Shown here piece after piece: positions 1 to 9,673 of a DNA stretch of 64,000 nt. Each line of letters begins with the position of its first letter. Positions within the stretch are counted from its first letter, which is position 1. This stretch comes from DASZIT01 sp963709665 (lineage in GTDB: Bacteria > Actinomycetota > Acidimicrobiia > Acidimicrobiales > RAAP-2). The notes beneath the pieces were generated by a model that saw only the letters and a program-made list of their open reading frames with translations, searched no databases and was not told the DNA's origin. Position numbers and translations under genes: made by a program. The stretch covers positions 1,702,124-1,766,123 of the forward strand of contig CAVPWU010000002.1 in the NCBI GenBank assembly GCA_963709665.1, given 5' to 3'.

Positions 1-1142
1 TCGGCGCACGCCGCCCAGCTGTAACTGGCGGTCCGGCGATGGCCCCGGGCGATCAGCGCCTCGACCTCAGGGCCACCGTCCAGGAGGTCGGAGAGGGCCT
101 GGGCGAGGGCGTCCTCGTCGCCTCCGGGGACCAGGCGGGCGCCGTCGCCCGAGATCTCCGGGATCGCCCCGACATCGGTGGCCACCACCGGCACGCCGGC
201 CGCCATGGCCTGGAGCGGCGGGAACCCGAATCCCTCGTAGACCGACGGGTAGGCCACCACCGCCGCCCGGCGGAGGGTGAGCACCACCTCCTCGGCGGTG
301 AGGTAGCCGGGACGGACGATCCGGCCCCGGGCCGATGAGCGGTCGATGGCCTCCTGGAGGCTGACGGCGCCCCAGCCGTCCGGGCCCACCAGCACCAGCG
401 CCACGTCCGGATGGGCGGAGGCGATGGCGGTGAAGGCCCGGACCAGGGCCGGGTAGTCCTTGCGGGGCTCGACGGTCCCGACGGCCAGCAGGTAGCGCGA
501 GGTCCCGGCCGGGAGGTCGAAGGGGAGGGGCATGGTCGCCACGTCACCGGCCAGCTCGAGCTGGGGCGGGACCCCGAGATGGACCGCCCGCACCCGCTCG
601 GCGGGGATGTCGAAGGTGGCGACCACCTCGGCGGCCACGAACTCGGACGGGGTGTGCACCCAGGCCCCCTCGGCCACCGCCCGACGGATGAGGGCGGGGA
701 ACCGGAGGGTGGCGGTGTCGCACAGCTCCGGGAACCGGGTGATGGTCAGGTCGTGGACGGTGACCACCCGGGCCGCCCGACGGGTGGGGGGTACCACGTA
801 GTTGGTACCGTGGATCACCTGCTGCGGACCGACGAACCACTCCAGTGGCGGCGTCGACACCCTCGACCAGGTCATGTGGAGGGGGCGGGCCGGCATGGCC
901 CGCTGCCATGTGTCCACCCCGGCCGGCACCAGGTCGGGGACGGCCTGCCGGCGGCGCCAGCTGATGGCGAAGGCCGAGACGTCGACGGCGTCGAGGGCGG
1001 CCAGCCCGCCCAGCGCCCCGGCCACGAACGCCCCCACCCCGGTGGGACGTCCCAGCAGTGGCGTGGCGTCGAGGGCAACCGACAGCCGGCCGGGGTCGGC
1101 GGTCGCAGATCGCTCCGGCGGCACCCGGGAAGCCTTGCACAT
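1..1142 (-). CDS. GT4-type glycosyltransferase (3' end cut by window)
   Basis: Family 4 retaining glycosyltransferase that would move a sugar from a nucleotide donor onto a surface polysaccharide or lipid carrier. The reading frame is open for 380 codons and leaves the window at base 1, so the C-terminus is missing. Seen: an N-terminal stretch starting ALDATPLLGRPTGVG, the donor-side motif EPRKDYPALVRAF and, near residue 300, the hallmark EGFGFPPLQAMAAGVPVV containing the conserved E-x7-E-like donor-binding loop. The ATG at 1142 is chosen because it is the first in-frame start before the conserved N-terminus; a later GTG is possible. It is divergent from cofD and lies near a polysaccharide block on the same strand. 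Acceptor unknown. Confidence 0.85.
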   Translation of the reverse strand, partial: MCKASRVPPERSATADPGRLSVALDATPLLGRPTGVGAFVAGALGGLAALDAVDVSAFAISWRRRQAVPDLVPAGVDTWQRAMPARPLHMTWSRVSTPPLEWFVGPQQVIHGTNYVVPPTRRAARVVTVHDLTITRFPELCDTATLRFPALIRRAVAEGAWVHTPSEFVAAEVVATFDIPAERVRAVHLGVPPQLELAGDVATMPLPFDLPAGTSRYLLAVGTVEPRKDYPALVRAFTAIASAHPDVALVLVGPDGWGAVSLQEAIDRSSARGRIVRPGYLTAEEVVLTLRRAAVVAYPSVYEGFGFPPLQAMAAGVPVVATDVGAIPEISGDGARLVPGGDEDALAQALSDLLDGGPEVEALIARGHRRTASYSWAACA

Positions 1143-1192
1143 CCCCGTGAGGGCGCCCGAACACCGACGTCGGACGGGTAGCCTGCCTGCCC

Positions 1193-1231
1193 ATGCCCGC
1201 ATCGTCCCGACCCCCGGTGGGGCCCGCATGA
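1193..1231 (+). CDS. possible 12-residue leader ORF ahead of cofD
   Basis: A small frame MPASSRPPVGPA starts 8 bases after a TANNNT element (tagcct, 1179-1184) and stops in an ATGA overlap with the cofD start at 1228. In a genome rich in leaderless starts this placement could couple translation into cofD. There is no homology support, so it may be chance. Confidence 0.3.
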   Translation: MPASSRPPVGPA

Positions 1232-2154
1232 TCACCGCCCTGGCCGGCGGCGTGGGCGCCGCCCGGATGCTGTCCGGCCTCCGGGCCGAGGTGCCGGCCG
1301 GCCAGATCACCGCAGTGGTCAACACCGGCGACGACATGGTCCTCCATGGGTTGCACATCTCCCCCGACCTGGACACCGTCATGTACACCCTGGCCGGGGC
1401 CATCAACCCCGAGACCGGCTGGGGACTGGCCGGCGAGACCTGGCAGGTCATGGAGTCGCTGGGCCGACTGGGCGGTGTCACCTGGTTCAACCTCGGCGAC
1501 AAGGACCTGGCCACCCACTGCTACCGGACCCAGCGGCTCGCCGAGGGGGCCAGCCTCACCGAGGTAACCGCCGAGCTCTACGCCTCCTTCGGCGTGGACG
1601 TCCGGGCCCTCCCGGTGACCGACCACGCCCTGCGCACCCGGCTCCAGCTGCTCGACGGACCGGAGGTGGCGTTCCAGGAGTACTTCGTCCACCGGCGCCA
1701 CGACGTGGCGGTCTCGGCGGTGCGCTTCGAGGGCGCCGACGGCGCCCGGCCCGCCCCCGGCGTGCTGGAGGCGCTGACCGGGGCCGAGACGGTGGTGGTC
1801 TGCCCCTCCAACCCGGTGGTGTCGATCGGTCCCCTCCTGGCCGTCCCCGGGGTGCTCGAGGCCCTGGTGGCCCGGCGCCGGGACATCGTGGGGGTCTCCC
1901 CGATCATCGCCGGGGCGGCACTGAAGGGTCCGGCCGACCGGCTCCTCGCCGAGCTGGGTTTCGAGCCGTCGGTGGTCGGGGTGGCCCGGTGGTACGCCCC
2001 GTGGGTCGGCACCCTGGTCATCGACCGGGCCGACGCCGACCTGGCCGGGGCGGTGGAGGCCGAGGGGGTCCGGTGCGTGGTCACCGACACCGTCATGGCC
2101 ACCCCGGAACGGTCGGCGGCACTGGCCCGGACCGTGCTGGACTCCCGTGGCTGA
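1228..2154 (+). CDS. cofD: 2-phospho-L-lactate (or phosphoenolpyruvyl) transferase CofD/FbiA
   Basis: Transfers the phospholactyl or phosphoenolpyruvyl unit from its guanosine diphosphate donor to the deazaflavin Fo, forming the F420-0 skeleton in the cytoplasm. 308 aa, the usual family length. Seen: N-terminal GGVGAAR at residues 7-13 and NTGDD at 32-36, both typical of CofD, plus GVSPIIAGAALKGPAD in the C-terminal half, which matches the donor-binding loop. The ATG at 1228 is placed just before the conserved ITALAGGVG start; the open frame upstream is not conserved. It overlaps cofE by 8 bases, so the two F420 genes are translationally coupled. Confidence 0.93.
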   Translation: MITALAGGVGAARMLSGLRAEVPAGQITAVVNTGDDMVLHGLHISPDLDTVMYTLAGAINPETGWGLAGETWQVMESLGRLGGVTWFNLGDKDLATHCYRTQRLAEGASLTEVTAELYASFGVDVRALPVTDHALRTRLQLLDGPEVAFQEYFVHRRHDVAVSAVRFEGADGARPAPGVLEALTGAETVVVCPSNPVVSIGPLLAVPGVLEALVARRRDIVGVSPIIAGAALKGPADRLLAELGFEPSVVGVARWYAPWVGTLVIDRADADLAGAVEAEGVRCVVTDTVMATPERSAALARTVLDSRG

Positions 2155-2890
2155 GGCTGTCGGGGCCGGGACAGCCGGGGCCGGGGGGCTCTCGATCCGG
2201 CCGGTGCACGGGGTGGCCGAGGTGGTGGCGGGCGACGACCTGGCCGACCTGATCGTGGCCGCCCTGGCCGGGGGCGATCCCCTGCTCGACGGGGACGTGG
2301 TGGTGGTCACCCAGAAGGTCGTGTCCAAGGCCGAGGGGAGGATCGTGGCCATCGACCCCGACGATCCGGCAGCCAAGACCCGGCTGGTGGAGTCGGAGTC
2401 GGTGCGGATCGTCCGCCGGCGCGGCGATCTACTGATCACCGAGACCCGGCACGGCTTCGTCTGTGCCAACGCCGGTGTCGACCTCTCCAACGTCGAGGCC
2501 GGCACCGCCGCCCTCCTGCCGCTGGACGCCGACCGCAGCGCCCGCCGCATCCGCGAGTCGCTCCAGCACCGTCACGGGGTCACGGTGGGGGTGATCGTCT
2601 CGGACACCTTCGGTCGTACCTGGCGGAAGGGGGTGACCGACGTGGCCATCGGCCTGGCCGGGGTGGCCGGGGTGGAGGACCTCCGGGGCACTCCCGACGC
2701 CACCGGGCGGGTGCTGGAGGCCACCGAGGTCTGCATCGCCGACGAGCTGGCGGCTGCGGCCGAGCTGGTGATGGGCAAGGACCGGGGGGTCCCGGTGGCC
2801 GTCGTCCGCGGAGTGGACCCGCGGTGGCTGCGACCGGCCTCGGTGGCCGCCGAGATCGTCAGACCGCCGGGCGAGGACCTCTTCCGGTAG
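2147..2890 (+). CDS. cofE: coenzyme F420-0:L-glutamate ligase CofE (FbiB N-domain type)
   Basis: GTP-dependent ligase that adds gamma-linked glutamates to F420-0. 247 aa, so it is the single-domain form and lacks the C-terminal FMN/nitroreductase domain of mycobacterial FbiB. Seen: DVVVVTQKVVSKAEG near residues 48-62, NAGVDLSNVEAG, and VIVSDTFGRTWRKGVTDVAIG, all hallmarks of the family. The start is GTG inside the 3' end of cofD (GTGGCTGA overlap). Its presence with cofD implies an F420-using metabolism. The missing reductase activity would have to come from another gene; the nitroreductase at 23602 is only a distant candidate. Confidence 0.93.
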   Translation: MAEAVGAGTAGAGGLSIRPVHGVAEVVAGDDLADLIVAALAGGDPLLDGDVVVVTQKVVSKAEGRIVAIDPDDPAAKTRLVESESVRIVRRRGDLLITETRHGFVCANAGVDLSNVEAGTAALLPLDADRSARRIRESLQHRHGVTVGVIVSDTFGRTWRKGVTDVAIGLAGVAGVEDLRGTPDATGRVLEATEVCIADELAAAAELVMGKDRGVPVAVVRGVDPRWLRPASVAAEIVRPPGEDLFR

Positions 2891-2908
2891 CCGGGTGGTG
2901 GGGGCGGT

Positions 2909-3286
2909 TCAGCCCACATCCTCCAGGTCGACCACGAAGATCAGGGTCTCGTTGGGGCCGATGGCCCCCGGGGCGCCCCGCTCGCCGTAGGCGAGGTGCG
3001 GCGGGATGGTCAGCTGACGTCGGCCTCCCACCTTCATGCCCGCCACCCCCTGGTCCCAGCCCGGGATCACGTGGCCGGCGCCGAGGGGGAACGAGAAGAC
3101 GTCGCTCCGGCTCCACGAGGAGTCGAACTCGTTGCCGTCGGACCAGGCGACACCGACGTAGTGCACCGACACCGGAGTGCCGGCCACCGCCTCGGTGCCC
3201 TCGCCGATCTCGATGTCCTCGATGATCAGCTCGGCAGGCGGAGCCCCGTCGGGGATGGAGACGGACGGTTTCGTACGGGAGGCCAT
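2909..3286 (-). CDS. FKBP-type peptidyl-prolyl cis-trans isomerase
   Basis: Catalyses proline isomerisation during protein folding. 125 aa, a single FKBP domain with no signal peptide, so cytoplasmic. Seen: VSVHYVGVAWSDGNEFDSSW, then FPLGAGHVIPGWDQGVAGMKVGGRR and AYGERGAP, which carry the active-site Y, D, F, I, W and Y positions of the fold. The ATG at 3286 is chosen because it sits exactly 6 bases after a TACAGT -10 element; an upstream in-frame ATG at 3310 lies before that promoter. It converges with cofE, 18 bases apart. Confidence 0.92.
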   Translation of the reverse strand: MASRTKPSVSIPDGAPPAELIIEDIEIGEGTEAVAGTPVSVHYVGVAWSDGNEFDSSWSRSDVFSFPLGAGHVIPGWDQGVAGMKVGGRRQLTIPPHLAYGERGAPGAIGPNETLIFVVDLEDVG

Positions 3287-3292
3287 GTGCCC

Positions 3293-3298
3293 ACTGTA
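3293..3298 (-). promoter_or_regulatory. -10 element, leaderless promoter of the FKBP gene
   Basis: TACAGT on the minus strand, then 6 bases, then the ATG at 3286. The transcript would begin at or next to the start codon. Confidence 0.55.
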
Positions 3299-3351
3299 GA
3301 GCCGGGCCACCCGCCGCCGCTCCCCGTGCGGCCCCGACCCGGCCCCGCCGC

Positions 3352-4842
3352 CTAGCGGCCCCGACCGGCCCCGCGACCCGCCGGCTTACCGGAGGAAGCG
3401 CTCCCGAATCGCCGGGAGCCGCCGCCGGCCCCGTTGGACGAGCCGCCGCGGGACGGGGGCTTGGAGCCCGGCTTCGAGGACGCCGAGCGGGTGTCGGAGC
3501 CCGAGTGCTTCTTCTTGTGGTGGCCGCCCGGACCGCCCGTCCGGTCGGAGCCGGACCGGCCCCCGGTCGATCGCGGCCCACCCGGCCGTCCACCCGAGGA
3601 TCCCCCCTGGTGGCGGCGGGGACCGCCGGAGCCCCCCGACGGCCGGTCGTCCCGGTCCGGTCGGGACTCGGAGCGCGGCTTGCGGGCCGGCGGGGGACCC
3701 ATCACGTCGGTGATCTGCGAGATCTCCGCCGGCGTGGTGCCCGAAGCCATGCCCAGGTCCCGCTGGATGCGCTTCACGGCGGCCGCCTTCTCGGGGGTGA
3801 CGAAGCTGATGACCACACCGTCGGCGCCGGCCCGGGCGGTACGACCTGAGCGGTGCACGTAGTCCTTGGAGTCGGTCGGCGGGTCGAAGTGCACCACGGC
3901 GTTGACCCCGTCGACATGGATGCCCCGGGCGGCCACGTCGGTGGCCACCAGGGCGTCGACCTGCCCGCGGACGAACGAGTCCAGCGCCCGCTCCCGCTGC
4001 TTCTGGCTGCGGTCGCCGTGGATGGCGGCGGCCCGGATGCCGCGCTGCTCGAGCTGGCGGGCGATCCGGTCGGCCCCGTGCTTGGTCCGGCTGAACACGA
4101 TGGTCGGCCCGGCCGCCGCCACCACCGAAGCGGTGATCTCCACCCGGTCGCCGGGGGCCACCTTCCAGAAGAGGTGGACCGCCTCGCTGGCGTCCTCCTC
4201 CGCCTCCAGCTCGTGCCGGACGGGGTTCTTCTGGTAGCGCTTGACCAGGACGTCGATGTCGCCGTCCAGGGTGGCCGAGAAGAGGACCGTCTGGCGGTTG
4301 TCGGGCGTGCGGTCGAGGAGGCGCCGCACCTCGGGCAGGAAGCCCATGTCGGCCATCCGGTCGGCCTCGTCGATGACCACGATCTCCACGGCGTCGAGCC
4401 GGATGCTGCCCCGCTCGATGAGGTCGGCCAGCCGTCCGGGGCAGGCCACCGCGATGTCCACGCCGCGGGACAGCGCCTTGAGCTGGGGGCCGTAGCCGAC
4501 CCCGCCGAAGAAGGTGTCCACCCGCAGGTTCCGGGCGGTGCCCAGCGACTCCAGCTCGGTGGCCACCTGGGTGCACAGCTCGCGGGTCGGGGTCAGCACC
4601 AGCACCCGGGGGTGCTTGGGCCGGGCGGGCTTGCCGTGCAGTCGGGCCACGGCCCCAATGCCGAAGGCCAGGGTCTTGCCCGAGCCGGTGGGGGCCTTGC
4701 CGCAGACATCGCGGCCGGCCATGGCGTCGACCACCGTGGCGGCCTGGATCGGGAAGGGGGCGACGATGGAGCGACGCGCCAGGGCGTCGACGATGTCGGC
4801 GGGAACGCCGAGATCAGCAAAGGACGGTTGGGGCAGGGGCAT
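3352..4842 (-). CDS. DEAD-box ATP-dependent RNA helicase
   Basis: RNA-unwinding ATPase of the RhlE/DeaD kind, probably for ribosome assembly or RNA turnover. 496 aa from the ATG at 4842. Seen: motif I APTGSGKT at residues 50-57, motif II DEAD at 158-161, motif III SAT at 189-191, and motif VI HRSGRTARAG in the helicase C domain. From about residue 395 the protein becomes a disordered Gly/Ser/Arg-rich tail typical of RNA-binding extensions. A GTG ten codons upstream (4872) is an alternative start; neither has a clear Shine-Dalgarno site. Confidence 0.93.
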   Translation of the reverse strand: MPLPQPSFADLGVPADIVDALARRSIVAPFPIQAATVVDAMAGRDVCGKAPTGSGKTLAFGIGAVARLHGKPARPKHPRVLVLTPTRELCTQVATELESLGTARNLRVDTFFGGVGYGPQLKALSRGVDIAVACPGRLADLIERGSIRLDAVEIVVIDEADRMADMGFLPEVRRLLDRTPDNRQTVLFSATLDGDIDVLVKRYQKNPVRHELEAEEDASEAVHLFWKVAPGDRVEITASVVAAAGPTIVFSRTKHGADRIARQLEQRGIRAAAIHGDRSQKQRERALDSFVRGQVDALVATDVAARGIHVDGVNAVVHFDPPTDSKDYVHRSGRTARAGADGVVISFVTPEKAAAVKRIQRDLGMASGTTPAEISQITDVMGPPPARKPRSESRPDRDDRPSGGSGGPRRHQGGSSGGRPGGPRSTGGRSGSDRTGGPGGHHKKKHSGSDTRSASSKPGSKPPSRGGSSNGAGGGSRRFGSASSGKPAGRGAGRGR

Positions 4843-5065
4843 AGGAGCGCTTTCTTGCGACAGAGGGGTCACGGGGGGAAGACCCCGGAGTGGCCTGTCG
4901 CGAAGTTGAGGCGCACCAGGACGCCCCCCATGGTAGTGCCTCGGGCGCCCGCCGACGGTTCACCGGTGCGCACGCCCCGCCCCGGGGCCCCTCCCCGTCT
5001 CCTCCGACCCCCCCACCGGGCGGGGGCGTCGGCACCCCACCGACTCGCTGGTGGACCACGGCGAC

Positions 5066-6028
5066 TCAGCCCGGCGCACTCTCCAACTGCCTGCGCACGA
5101 AGGCCAGCACCGCCGCCGTCCCGGTGTCGAGGCCGGTCCACGACGACCAGCCCAGGTGGATCCCGGCCCGGCTGGGATCGAGGCTGCTGCGCAGCAGCTC
5201 GCCGGCGCGCAACGGGGCGTGCTCCGACGGCGTGGTGACACCGGCCGCCGCCGACAGCTGGCCGAACAGCTCGTTCACCGACGTCTCCCGCCCGGTGCCG
5301 ATGTTGCAGATCAGGCCGCCCCCCCGGGTGGCCGCCCGGACGAAGGCGTCCACCACGTCGTCGACGAAGACGAAGTCCCGGGTCTGCTCGCCGTCACCGA
5401 AGATCGTCACCGGCTGGCCCCGCAGGATCCGCTCCGCGAAGATCGACACCACACCGGCCTCGCCGTGGGGATCCTGGCGGGGCCCGTAGACGTTGGCCAG
5501 GGCCAGGGCCACGAACTCCAGCGAGTGCAGCTCGCGGTAGGCCACCAGGTAGTCGATGGCTGCCTTCTTCGAGACCCCGTAGGGGGACAGCGGCCGGTGG
5601 GCCAGTGACTCCTTCACCGGGAGGTCGGCGGCGTCGGGCTCGCCGTAGAGCGTGCCGCCGCTCGCCGCGAACACCACCCGCTCGGCCCCGCACGACCGGG
5701 CCCCCTCCAGCACCCGCAGGGTGCCCAGCACGTTGACGTCGGCGTCGAGGACCGGCTCGGCCACCGACACCCGGACGTCCGCCTGGGCGGCCAGGTGGAA
5801 CACCACCTCGGGCCGACGCCGGGCCATCAGGTCCCCGAGTTCGGGTGAGCGGATGTCGAGGTTGTGGACGCTCAGGTGCCCACCCGCCGAGGCCCGGGCC
5901 TCCGCCAGGTTGGCCAGCGAGCCGGTCGACAGGTTGTCCACCACGTCCACCGGGTGGCCTTCGGCCAGCAGCCGGTCGACCAGCGTGGAGCCGATGAACC
6001 CGGCACCGCCGGTGACCAGCGTCCGCAC
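5066..6028 (-). CDS. NAD-dependent nucleotide-sugar epimerase (GalE-like extended SDR)
   Basis: Extended short-chain dehydrogenase acting on a nucleotide sugar, most like UDP-glucose 4-epimerases. 320 aa. Seen: the Rossmann motif GGAGFIG immediately after the start, the active-site tyrosine/lysine pair in PYGVSKKAAIDY, and NVYGPRQDPHGEAGVVSIF, the usual substrate-binding stretch. The GTG at 6028 is chosen because it begins the conserved VRTLVTGG and follows the stop of the upstream nucleotidylyltransferase by 4 bases, so the genes are co-transcribed. It closes the polysaccharide block; substrate stereochemistry is not determined. Confidence 0.9.
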   Translation of the reverse strand: MRTLVTGGAGFIGSTLVDRLLAEGHPVDVVDNLSTGSLANLAEARASAGGHLSVHNLDIRSPELGDLMARRRPEVVFHLAAQADVRVSVAEPVLDADVNVLGTLRVLEGARSCGAERVVFAASGGTLYGEPDAADLPVKESLAHRPLSPYGVSKKAAIDYLVAYRELHSLEFVALALANVYGPRQDPHGEAGVVSIFAERILRGQPVTIFGDGEQTRDFVFVDDVVDAFVRAATRGGGLICNIGTGRETSVNELFGQLSAAAGVTTPSEHAPLRAGELLRSSLDPSRAGIHLGWSSWTGLDTGTAAVLAFVRRQLESAPG

Positions 6029-6032
6029 CGGC

Positions 6033-7124
6033 TCAGACCCCGGCGGCGACTCGTTCGCCGTCGACCACCGTGCCGGAGGCGGTGACGACATCGGCGCCGA
6101 TCACCGACAGGGCATGGATGACGCAGCGCTGGCCGATGGTGGCCCCCGGCCCGATCACCGAGCCCTCCACCGTGGCCCGGGCCGCTACCCGGGCCCCGGG
6201 GAGGAGGACCGAGTCGACCACCGTGGTGCCCTCCTCGAGGACGGCACCCCGGCCGATCACCGACCGCTCGACCACCACGCCGGCCTCGACCACCGCACCG
6301 GCGGCCACCAGGGAGTCACGCACCGAGGTGCTGCGCACGTCCACCTCCCCCATCCGCCACACGCCCGACCCCAGCGAGGGGTCGCGGACCGCGCCGGGGG
6401 CGGGCGGCCCGCTCCGGCGTCCGAGGACCAGGTCGAGGTGGGCCCGCAGGTAGGCGTCGGGGGTCCCGGTGTCGAGCCAGTAGACGTCCGAACCCTGGGC
6501 GTAGAGCGACTTGTCGTCGGCCAGCGCCGGGAACGTCTCCCGCTCGATCGACACCCGGCGGCCCTCGGGGATCCGGGTCAGTACCGATGGCTCCAACACA
6601 TAGGTGCCGGCGTTGATGAGGTTGGTGGGGGCCTCGTCACGGGGGGGCTTCTCGATGAAGGCCTGCACCCGGCCGTCGTCGTCGGTGGGCACCACGCCGA
6701 ACGCCGACGGGTCCTCCACCGGGGTGAGGCTGATGGTCGCCTCGGAGCCGTGCCGACGGTGGAAGGTCACCAGCTCGGAGATGTCCAGGTCGGTGAGGAC
6801 GTCACCGTTGACCACCACGAAGGTGTCGTCGATCCCGGCGTGGTCGGCGGCGAACCGGATGGCCCCGGCGGTGTCGAGGGGGGTGGGCTCCACCGCGTAG
6901 GTCAGCCGGACGCCGGCGATGGTGCCACCCGGATAGGCGTTGATGAAGGCGTCCGGGCGGTAGCCGAGGGAGAGCACCGCCTCCTCGATCCCGTGCCGGG
7001 CCAGGTGGCCGATCACCCGCTCGATCATCGGCTGCTCCACGATGGGGAGCATCTGCTTCGGGGTGGTCAGCGTCAGGGGCCGGAGCCGGGTACCTTCGCC
7101 GCCCACCAGGACGACGGCTCTCAC
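6033..7124 (-). CDS. sugar-1-phosphate nucleotidylyltransferase
   Basis: Activates a hexose-1-phosphate to an NDP-sugar for surface polysaccharide synthesis (RmlA/ManC/GlmU-type N-domain). 363 aa. Seen: the N-terminal signature VVLVGGEGTRLRPLTLTTPK near residues 4-23, VVNGDVLTDLD for metal/NTP binding, and FIEKPPRDEAPTNLINAGTY. The last ~110 residues repeat I/V-x-G-x-x-V hexapeptides (VERSVIGRGAVLEEGTTV and similar), a left-handed beta-helix. GTG start overlapping the stop of the upstream gene (GTGA). Mannose-1-phosphate guanylyltransferase is plausible from the hexapeptide tail, but the sugar is not determined. Confidence 0.9.
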   Translation of the reverse strand: MRAVVLVGGEGTRLRPLTLTTPKQMLPIVEQPMIERVIGHLARHGIEEAVLSLGYRPDAFINAYPGGTIAGVRLTYAVEPTPLDTAGAIRFAADHAGIDDTFVVVNGDVLTDLDISELVTFHRRHGSEATISLTPVEDPSAFGVVPTDDDGRVQAFIEKPPRDEAPTNLINAGTYVLEPSVLTRIPEGRRVSIERETFPALADDKSLYAQGSDVYWLDTGTPDAYLRAHLDLVLGRRSGPPAPGAVRDPSLGSGVWRMGEVDVRSTSVRDSLVAAGAVVEAGVVVERSVIGRGAVLEEGTTVVDSVLLPGARVAARATVEGSVIGPGATIGQRCVIHALSVIGADVVTASGTVVDGERVAAGV

Positions 7125-7909
7125 TTGGAGTTGCCGCCGGTGGTACTGGTCGTGGCGGTGGTCGACGGCGTTGCGGTGGTGGGGGTGACCGCCGGGGTGG
7201 TGGCCGAGGTGGACGGAGCCGTGGTGGTGGTGGTCGGCCCGGTCTGGACCGCGGTGATCAGGGCGGTGATGGCAGAGGCGGGAGGCTTGGGGGCGGTGGC
7301 GGTGGCCGGGATGAACGCCATGGTGATCATCTGGCCGTCGGCGAACAGCAGCGAGGTCGGGTCGCCGCTCACCTCGGTGCCCTTCTTCGACTCGTAGGTG
7401 GGCCAGTTCACCACCGTCACGTATCCCTCCTTGCCGGCGTCCGGGGTGCCCTTGGGGCACTCCTCGCCGTTGGACATCAGCGCCTTGCCCGGGTACTGGA
7501 GGGTGGAGTTGGTGAGCGTCAGGCCCTTGTAGTGGGCCACGAAGTTGCCGAGGGTGGCGTTGGCGCCGGACTGGGAGCTGTTCTGGGGAGCGATGGTCAG
7601 CACCCCGTTGCCGTTGGCGGTGAACCCGGTCTTCGACCCGTTGGTGCTGGCGGGCAGGTTCGGCTCCACGGTGCCGCAGACGTCGATCCCCAGGGCGGCG
7701 TACCAGGTGGTGGAGGTGGTGGGCGGCCCGCTCGAGGAGGCGGTGGTGTGGGTGAGCTCGTAGCGGCTGAAGACGATGAGGCCCAGTCCCACGATGCAGA
7801 TGATCAGGAGGCTGGCGTACCAATTGACGGGCATCTGGCCGCGGTAGGTGCTCCCGCCGCCGGTCGACGCGGCCCGCGTCACCCACTTCCCTGTCGAGTT
7901 GCCAGCCAT
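7121..7909 (-). CDS. single-span membrane protein with extracellular domain and Thr-rich tail
   Basis: 262 aa, family not recognised. Seen: a cytoplasmic N-terminus of about 28 residues, one transmembrane helix (WYASLLIICIVGLGLIVF, about residues 30-47), an extracellular domain with two cysteines (VDVCGT-like and EECPKGT positions) that could form a disulfide, and a C-terminal Thr/Ser/Pro tail of about 40 residues. It sits inside the polysaccharide block and its stop overlaps the nucleotidylyltransferase start by 4 bases, so the two are made together. A role in export or assembly of the polysaccharide is only inference. Confidence 0.75.
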   Translation of the reverse strand: MAGNSTGKWVTRAASTGGGSTYRGQMPVNWYASLLIICIVGLGLIVFSRYELTHTTASSSGPPTTSTTWYAALGIDVCGTVEPNLPASTNGSKTGFTANGNGVLTIAPQNSSQSGANATLGNFVAHYKGLTLTNSTLQYPGKALMSNGEECPKGTPDAGKEGYVTVVNWPTYESKKGTEVSGDPTSLLFADGQMITMAFIPATATAPKPPASAITALITAVQTGPTTTTTAPSTSATTPAVTPTTATPSTTATTSTTGGNSK

Positions 7910-7970
7910 AACGGGAGGACACCCTACAGGGTGGCGCCGGGACCCTTCGGCGCGCCGGCTGCCGGGCAGG

Positions 7971-8845
7971 TCACGAGCCCGCCAGGGTGCGCCCGCAGGC
8001 CAGCACCCCCCGTACCCCGATGCCCACCGCCACCAGCGGCAGGAGCAGTCGCTTCCACCCGGTGGTGGAGCGCCCGGCGAACCGGAGGAGGGACCGGTGG
8101 TGCTCGACGATCATCCGGTAGGGGCGGTGGGCGGTGGAGACCCCCTGCTGATGGGTGACCTCGGCCGCCGGCACGTACGACACCCGCCAGCCGGCCCGCC
8201 CGGCCCGCCAGCACAGGTCGACGTCCTCGGCGTACATGAAGTACGCCTCGTCGAAGCCGCCCACCTCCTCGAAGGCCGACCGGCGGACCAGCAGGCAGGC
8301 TCCCGACACCCAGTCGACCGGGCTCACGGCCTCCGACCCGGGGGCCAGGTCGTCGCGCTGGTACGACCGGGTGAACCGGTTGGAGGGTCGGAACATGCCG
8401 AGGAGGGCGTGTCCGGCGGCGTCGATCATCGAGGGGAACTGCCGGGCCGACGGGTACCGCTCGCCCTCCGGGGTCCGGATCAGCGGGCCCACGATGCCGG
8501 CCGACGGGTCGCCGTCGAGGGCGGCGGCCAACTCCCCCACCGCCCCGCCGGCAATGGTGAGATCGGCGTTGCACACCAGCACGAAGGAGGACCGGGTGGC
8601 GGCCACCCCCCGGTTGGCGGCGGCGCCGTAGCCGAGGTTGGTGCCGGGGGTGAGGATCTCCACCTCGGGCCACCGGCGCCGGACCTCGTCGAGGGAGCCG
8701 TCGCGGGAGCCGTTGTCCACCACCACCAGTTCGGCCACCCGCTCGGCCCGGAGGGTCTCCACGCAGCCGGCCAACAGGGGACCGGCCTCGTAGTTCACCA
8801 CCACCGCCGCCACGCCGGCCGCCCCGGTGGGGGTGGCACCGTCGG

Positions 8846-8849
<4 letters not shown>
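7971..8849 (-). CDS. GT2 glycosyltransferase, rhamnosyltransferase-like
   Basis: Family 2 inverting glycosyltransferase. 292 aa. Seen: VAAVVVNYEAGPLLAGCVETL at the N-terminus, ELVVVDNGSRDGS for nucleotide binding, a DXD-like CNADLTI, and YFMYAEDVDLCWRAGRAGW, the 'MYxEDxDLxxR' motif of WbbL/rhamnosyl-type enzymes. The start overlaps the stop of the upstream GT2 gene by 4 bases. With rfbB and rfbD in the same block, L-rhamnose from dTDP-rhamnose is a likely donor; this is inference from motif and context. Confidence 0.88.
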
Positions 8850-9607
<758 letters not shown>

Positions 9608-9673
9608 CGACCTGTCCCTCTCCCGGTGCGGACGCCATCGACGCCGACGGGACCGGTCCGGTCCCGACGCCGG

